From: Nitratifractor sp964650685
GTDB lineage: Bacteria; Campylobacterota; Campylobacteria; Campylobacterales; Sulfurovaceae
DNA: 7,580 bases
Reading direction: 5' to 3'
Assembly (NCBI GenBank): GCA_964650685.1
Contig: CAZYUW010000073.1
Coordinates: 1 to 7,580, forward strand
The first letter of the stretch is position 1, and each line of letters opens with the position of its first letter. The translations under genes and the position numbers were made by a program. A model generated the notes under the pieces. It made no database searches, was not told where the DNA came from, and saw nothing but the letters and a program-made list of their open reading frames with translations. Below are positions 5,512 through 7,580 of this stretch, piece by piece.

Positions 5512-5823
5512 TTTATTGTGATAGCCTTTGATTCCAAGCTGTTCGAAGTTCAAATATGCATTCCATGTTCGGAGGCTTGTGTCACCGTTACCCTCGATAA
5601 GGAGAACATGATTATGGCTACTTTGACATAACACAAAATTCTGAATGGGACTCGGATGCAAAATTTCAGAAGAATTCAAACGAGGTGGAATATCACCTAT
5701 CCAATTTCTATGGAATTGTCCAGTTGGATTCATTATGATTCTTCTGAGATATTTTTGAGATGGGTTCTAGTTTTTTATCAATTTATCCTCTATATTAAAT
5801 AAATTCTCTTTTATATATTTCAT
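5509..5823 (-). pseudogene. Small unrecognised gene interrupted by an in-frame TAG
   Basis: An ATG at 5821-5823 overlaps the DUF262 stop codon as ATGA, the usual sign of a coupled operon gene. Its frame runs 18 codons (MKYIKENLFNIEDKLIKN), meets TAG at 5767-5769, and then stays open to TAG at 5509-5511, with an internal ATG at 5731-5733 giving a 74-residue product (MNPTGQFHRNWIGDIPPRLN...). Read through, it would be 104 codons. No family is recognised. The tail (LLIEGNGDTSLRTWNAYL) looks protein-like. Either the gene is broken by a nonsense change, or the 74-residue product is the real gene with AGAAG as a weak ribosome site. Confidence 0.4.
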
Positions 5824-7499
5824 AACATTTTTTCTCTTTCTTCCAAAAACTCATAATAGTCTTCTTTTGAAAAAGGTGTGCGCAATAATATATCGACACA
5901 TTTCCTTGATATAAGATGAGAGTCCAAAACTTTGTAAATTTCTTCTTTATTGTTATTCTCTATCATTTTCTTCATATAAACATTTGGAAGATGATCGCGA
6001 ATTATTTTTCTATTTGTATCTGCAGATATTGGTACTCGATTCATAATTGAGTGTATATCATCCCCTATATTCTTTCTTCCCCATGAAGCAGGAACAATAT
6101 GATGATCATCTAAATCTTCATATTCAGGCAATTCATAAGTATACCAATCCTTGGCACCATTAAGAATAAGAATGTTAAAAATTGCTTTGTATATTGCAGA
6201 ACCTTTTCTCTCTCTATGCAAATCTATCTCTTCTAGATGCCAAGGTATTTCCTGAATACACTCAGGAACTTCATCAGGATTAGAAAACCATTTTTTTAAA
6301 TCAGTGAAATCTTTTGCAGATGTTGTTTCAACCGAACTAGAATAACGATTTAGGAAAATAGATGCCCAGTACCATTCACGTATTTTCTTATTGATATCAG
6401 CTTTATTCTGAAAATTGCTTACTTCCACATAGCGTCTAATGGAACTCAATGCAGGAATAATAGAAGGATAGGGAACAAAATCTGGCTTAATTGCTCCAAA
6501 GTCTCTAGGGTTTTTTAAACTCTGAATCGTTTTTCTAATTGCATTATATGATTCCTTCCACTTCTGAACAAATTGTTTTTCTGAATTTATCAAAACTATT
6601 TGTTTTTTATTGCCATCTTTTTTCCTAATAGTTTTCAAGGCGCCAGGAACAAGATAATAAAGATATTTTGATGAACAATACGTTTGTACCAATATTGACA
6701 TGACTTGCAAAATATATATTTTCATTTTTCCTGGATCAGTGTAGTCAAGTTTATCTTTAACTTTATGCCACATTTTCTTGAGAAAAATATCTTTTGGCCT
6801 CAACATAGCATTAAGAAGATCAAAAATATCAAGCTGAATTCCTTTGCTATTAATCTGGGTGAAAATATCACATACTTTTGCTATTTCAATATCCCTATCA
6901 AGTTCAATATAACTAATTTCGTAATTTCTGAGTAAATCCTCAAACATATTTCTAAGATCACTTGCACTGTTATAATATTTTTTTGCATCTTGTTTTGTAT
7001 ATCCTAACTCATACTCTTCATTCTCAAGGTCATATTTATCAACTCGTTCTTCCCAGTAATCTCGGTACCCTTTAATCCAATCAGAAACTCCCCAACTACC
7101 TTCTGCAAAAACTTTGAGAGGTAAAATATTTTCTTCATATTGAGCTGAAGGGGTTTCAATGATAAATTTGTTATTCCTTGTCATGCGATCATAATAAAAT
7201 GCTTCATCATAATCCTCTTCTAGAAGTTTTTCAATATCAACAAAAAATAAATAGGGGTTTTTTCTATTTGGAAAATCAATATCCGGTGCAAAAAAGGCAT
7301 AATGAATTGCCGTAAGTCTCTGTTGACCATCTAAAACAATATATTCAGGATCTTGTTTTTCAGAATTATCAAATCCAAAAAGTGGTTGACAAGAAAGATA
7401 GTCAAAGTTCTTTTTTGACCCCTTCCAAAATAAAAGTGTCCCAATATAGTAGTCCATAAAAATCGACTTTATTAAGTCTCTGACATCCCAGGACGCCAT
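5820..7499 (-). CDS. DUF262 protein with C-terminal HNH nuclease motif, frameshifted near its N-terminus
   Basis: The frame encodes 559 residues. VLDGQQRLTA (55-64) is the DGQQR motif of DUF262, the nucleotide-dependent domain of GmrS, SspE and related restriction proteins. FTQINSKGIQLDIFDLLNA (213-231) is the second conserved block. Near the C-terminus, LDDHHIVP (463-470) with N487 (IMNRVPIS) and N496 (TNRKI) forms an HNH-type nuclease core like the DUF1524/GmrD half. The layout is that of single-chain GmrSD-type restriction enzymes, which cut modified DNA. The ATG at 7497-7499 is not a natural start: it opens directly at the motif WDVRDLI, while the expected QR motif lies just upstream in another frame. 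As sequenced, the product lacks the N-terminal part. It is very AT-rich, unlike the rest of the window. The promoter is outside the window. Confidence 0.85.
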   Translation of the reverse strand: MASWDVRDLIKSIFMDYYIGTLLFWKGSKKNFDYLSCQPLFGFDNSEKQDPEYIVLDGQQRLTAIHYAFFAPDIDFPNRKNPYLFFVDIEKLLEEDYDEAFYYDRMTRNNKFIIETPSAQYEENILPLKVFAEGSWGVSDWIKGYRDYWEERVDKYDLENEEYELGYTKQDAKKYYNSASDLRNMFEDLLRNYEISYIELDRDIEIAKVCDIFTQINSKGIQLDIFDLLNAMLRPKDIFLKKMWHKVKDKLDYTDPGKMKIYILQVMSILVQTYCSSKYLYYLVPGALKTIRKKDGNKKQIVLINSEKQFVQKWKESYNAIRKTIQSLKNPRDFGAIKPDFVPYPSIIPALSSIRRYVEVSNFQNKADINKKIREWYWASIFLNRYSSSVETTSAKDFTDLKKWFSNPDEVPECIQEIPWHLEEIDLHRERKGSAIYKAIFNILILNGAKDWYTYELPEYEDLDDHHIVPASWGRKNIGDDIHSIMNRVPISADTNRKIIRDHLPNVYMKKMIENNNKEEIYKVLDSHLISRKCVDILLRTPFSKEDYYEFLEEREKML

Positions 7500-7580
7500 T
7501 CAAAATCTCGTTGAAAATCCGGTATTACAAAAGAACCATTTTTTATTTCCTTAATAAGCTTGTCGAGGCCAATCTTGTCT
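7472..7580 (-). pseudogene. N-terminal part of the DUF262 gene in the shifted frame, cut by the window edge
   Basis: Read from the right edge, this frame gives DKIGLDKLIKEIKNGSFVIP, then DFQRDFEWRP, then leaves the frame and stops at TAA (7472-7474). PDFQRDFEW is the N-terminal QR motif expected in DUF262 proteins. Adding one T in the coding strand between CCT (7490-7492) and GGG would read FEWRP-WDVRDLIKSIF and join the two frames without a gap. So one gene is split by a single-base loss (or sequencing error) at about 7490. The true start lies beyond 7580. Confidence 0.8.

Noticed and set aside
1..7580. CRISPR array, tRNA, rRNA, transposase or integrase
   Set aside because: No regularly spaced repeats, no cloverleaf or rRNA-like stretches, and no reading frame with transposase or recombinase motifs were seen on either strand.

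Overview
The window is an accessory, defence-type neighbourhood from a Gram-negative bacterium. Base composition is a mosaic by eye: a type I restriction-modification (R-M) block near 48-50% GC, an oleate hydratase near 60% GC with strongly GC-biased third positions, a toxin-antitoxin (TA) block of intermediate GC, and an AT-rich DUF262 gene at about one third GC. This suggests pieces of different origin. HsdM is of the EcoR124I (type IC) kind, which moves widely, so it does not fix the taxon. A proteobacterium or Campylobacterota member is a guess.

Layout. (1) 1-2170, minus strand: hsdM, then a Fic-domain AMP-transferase gene overlapping it by 4 bases, then the first codons of another gene (possibly hsdS) running off the left edge. 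hsdR and a full hsdS are not in the window. (2) 2171-2473: divergent intergenic region with an hsdM promoter candidate, a short inverted repeat, an antisense open stretch that may be a truncated gene tail, and the ribosome site of the hydratase. (3) 2474-4186, plus strand: an intact FAD-dependent oleate hydratase. (4) 4187-5508: a yefM-yoeB TA pair (minus strand) between two direct copies of a structured, apparently non-coding repeat, with two terminator-like hairpins on the plus strand. (5) 5509-7580, minus strand: a DUF262 protein with a C-terminal HNH nuclease motif, related in layout to GmrSD/SspE-type restriction factors. Its N-terminus is split off by a one-base frameshift at about 7490. 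It is followed, with an ATGA overlap, by a small unrecognised reading frame interrupted by an in-frame TAG.

How it fits together. HsdM would methylate adenine at the type I target. Fic looks auto-inhibited (class III) and is translationally coupled to hsdM, so it may act as a second layer of the R-M locus. The DUF262-HNH gene is a second, probably inactivated, restriction system. YefM-YoeB is a stabilising or stress module. The hydratase detoxifies unsaturated fatty acids and has no visible functional link to the rest. The most unusual points are the Fic gene inside the type I operon, the structured repeats around the TA pair, and the two disrupted genes at the right end.
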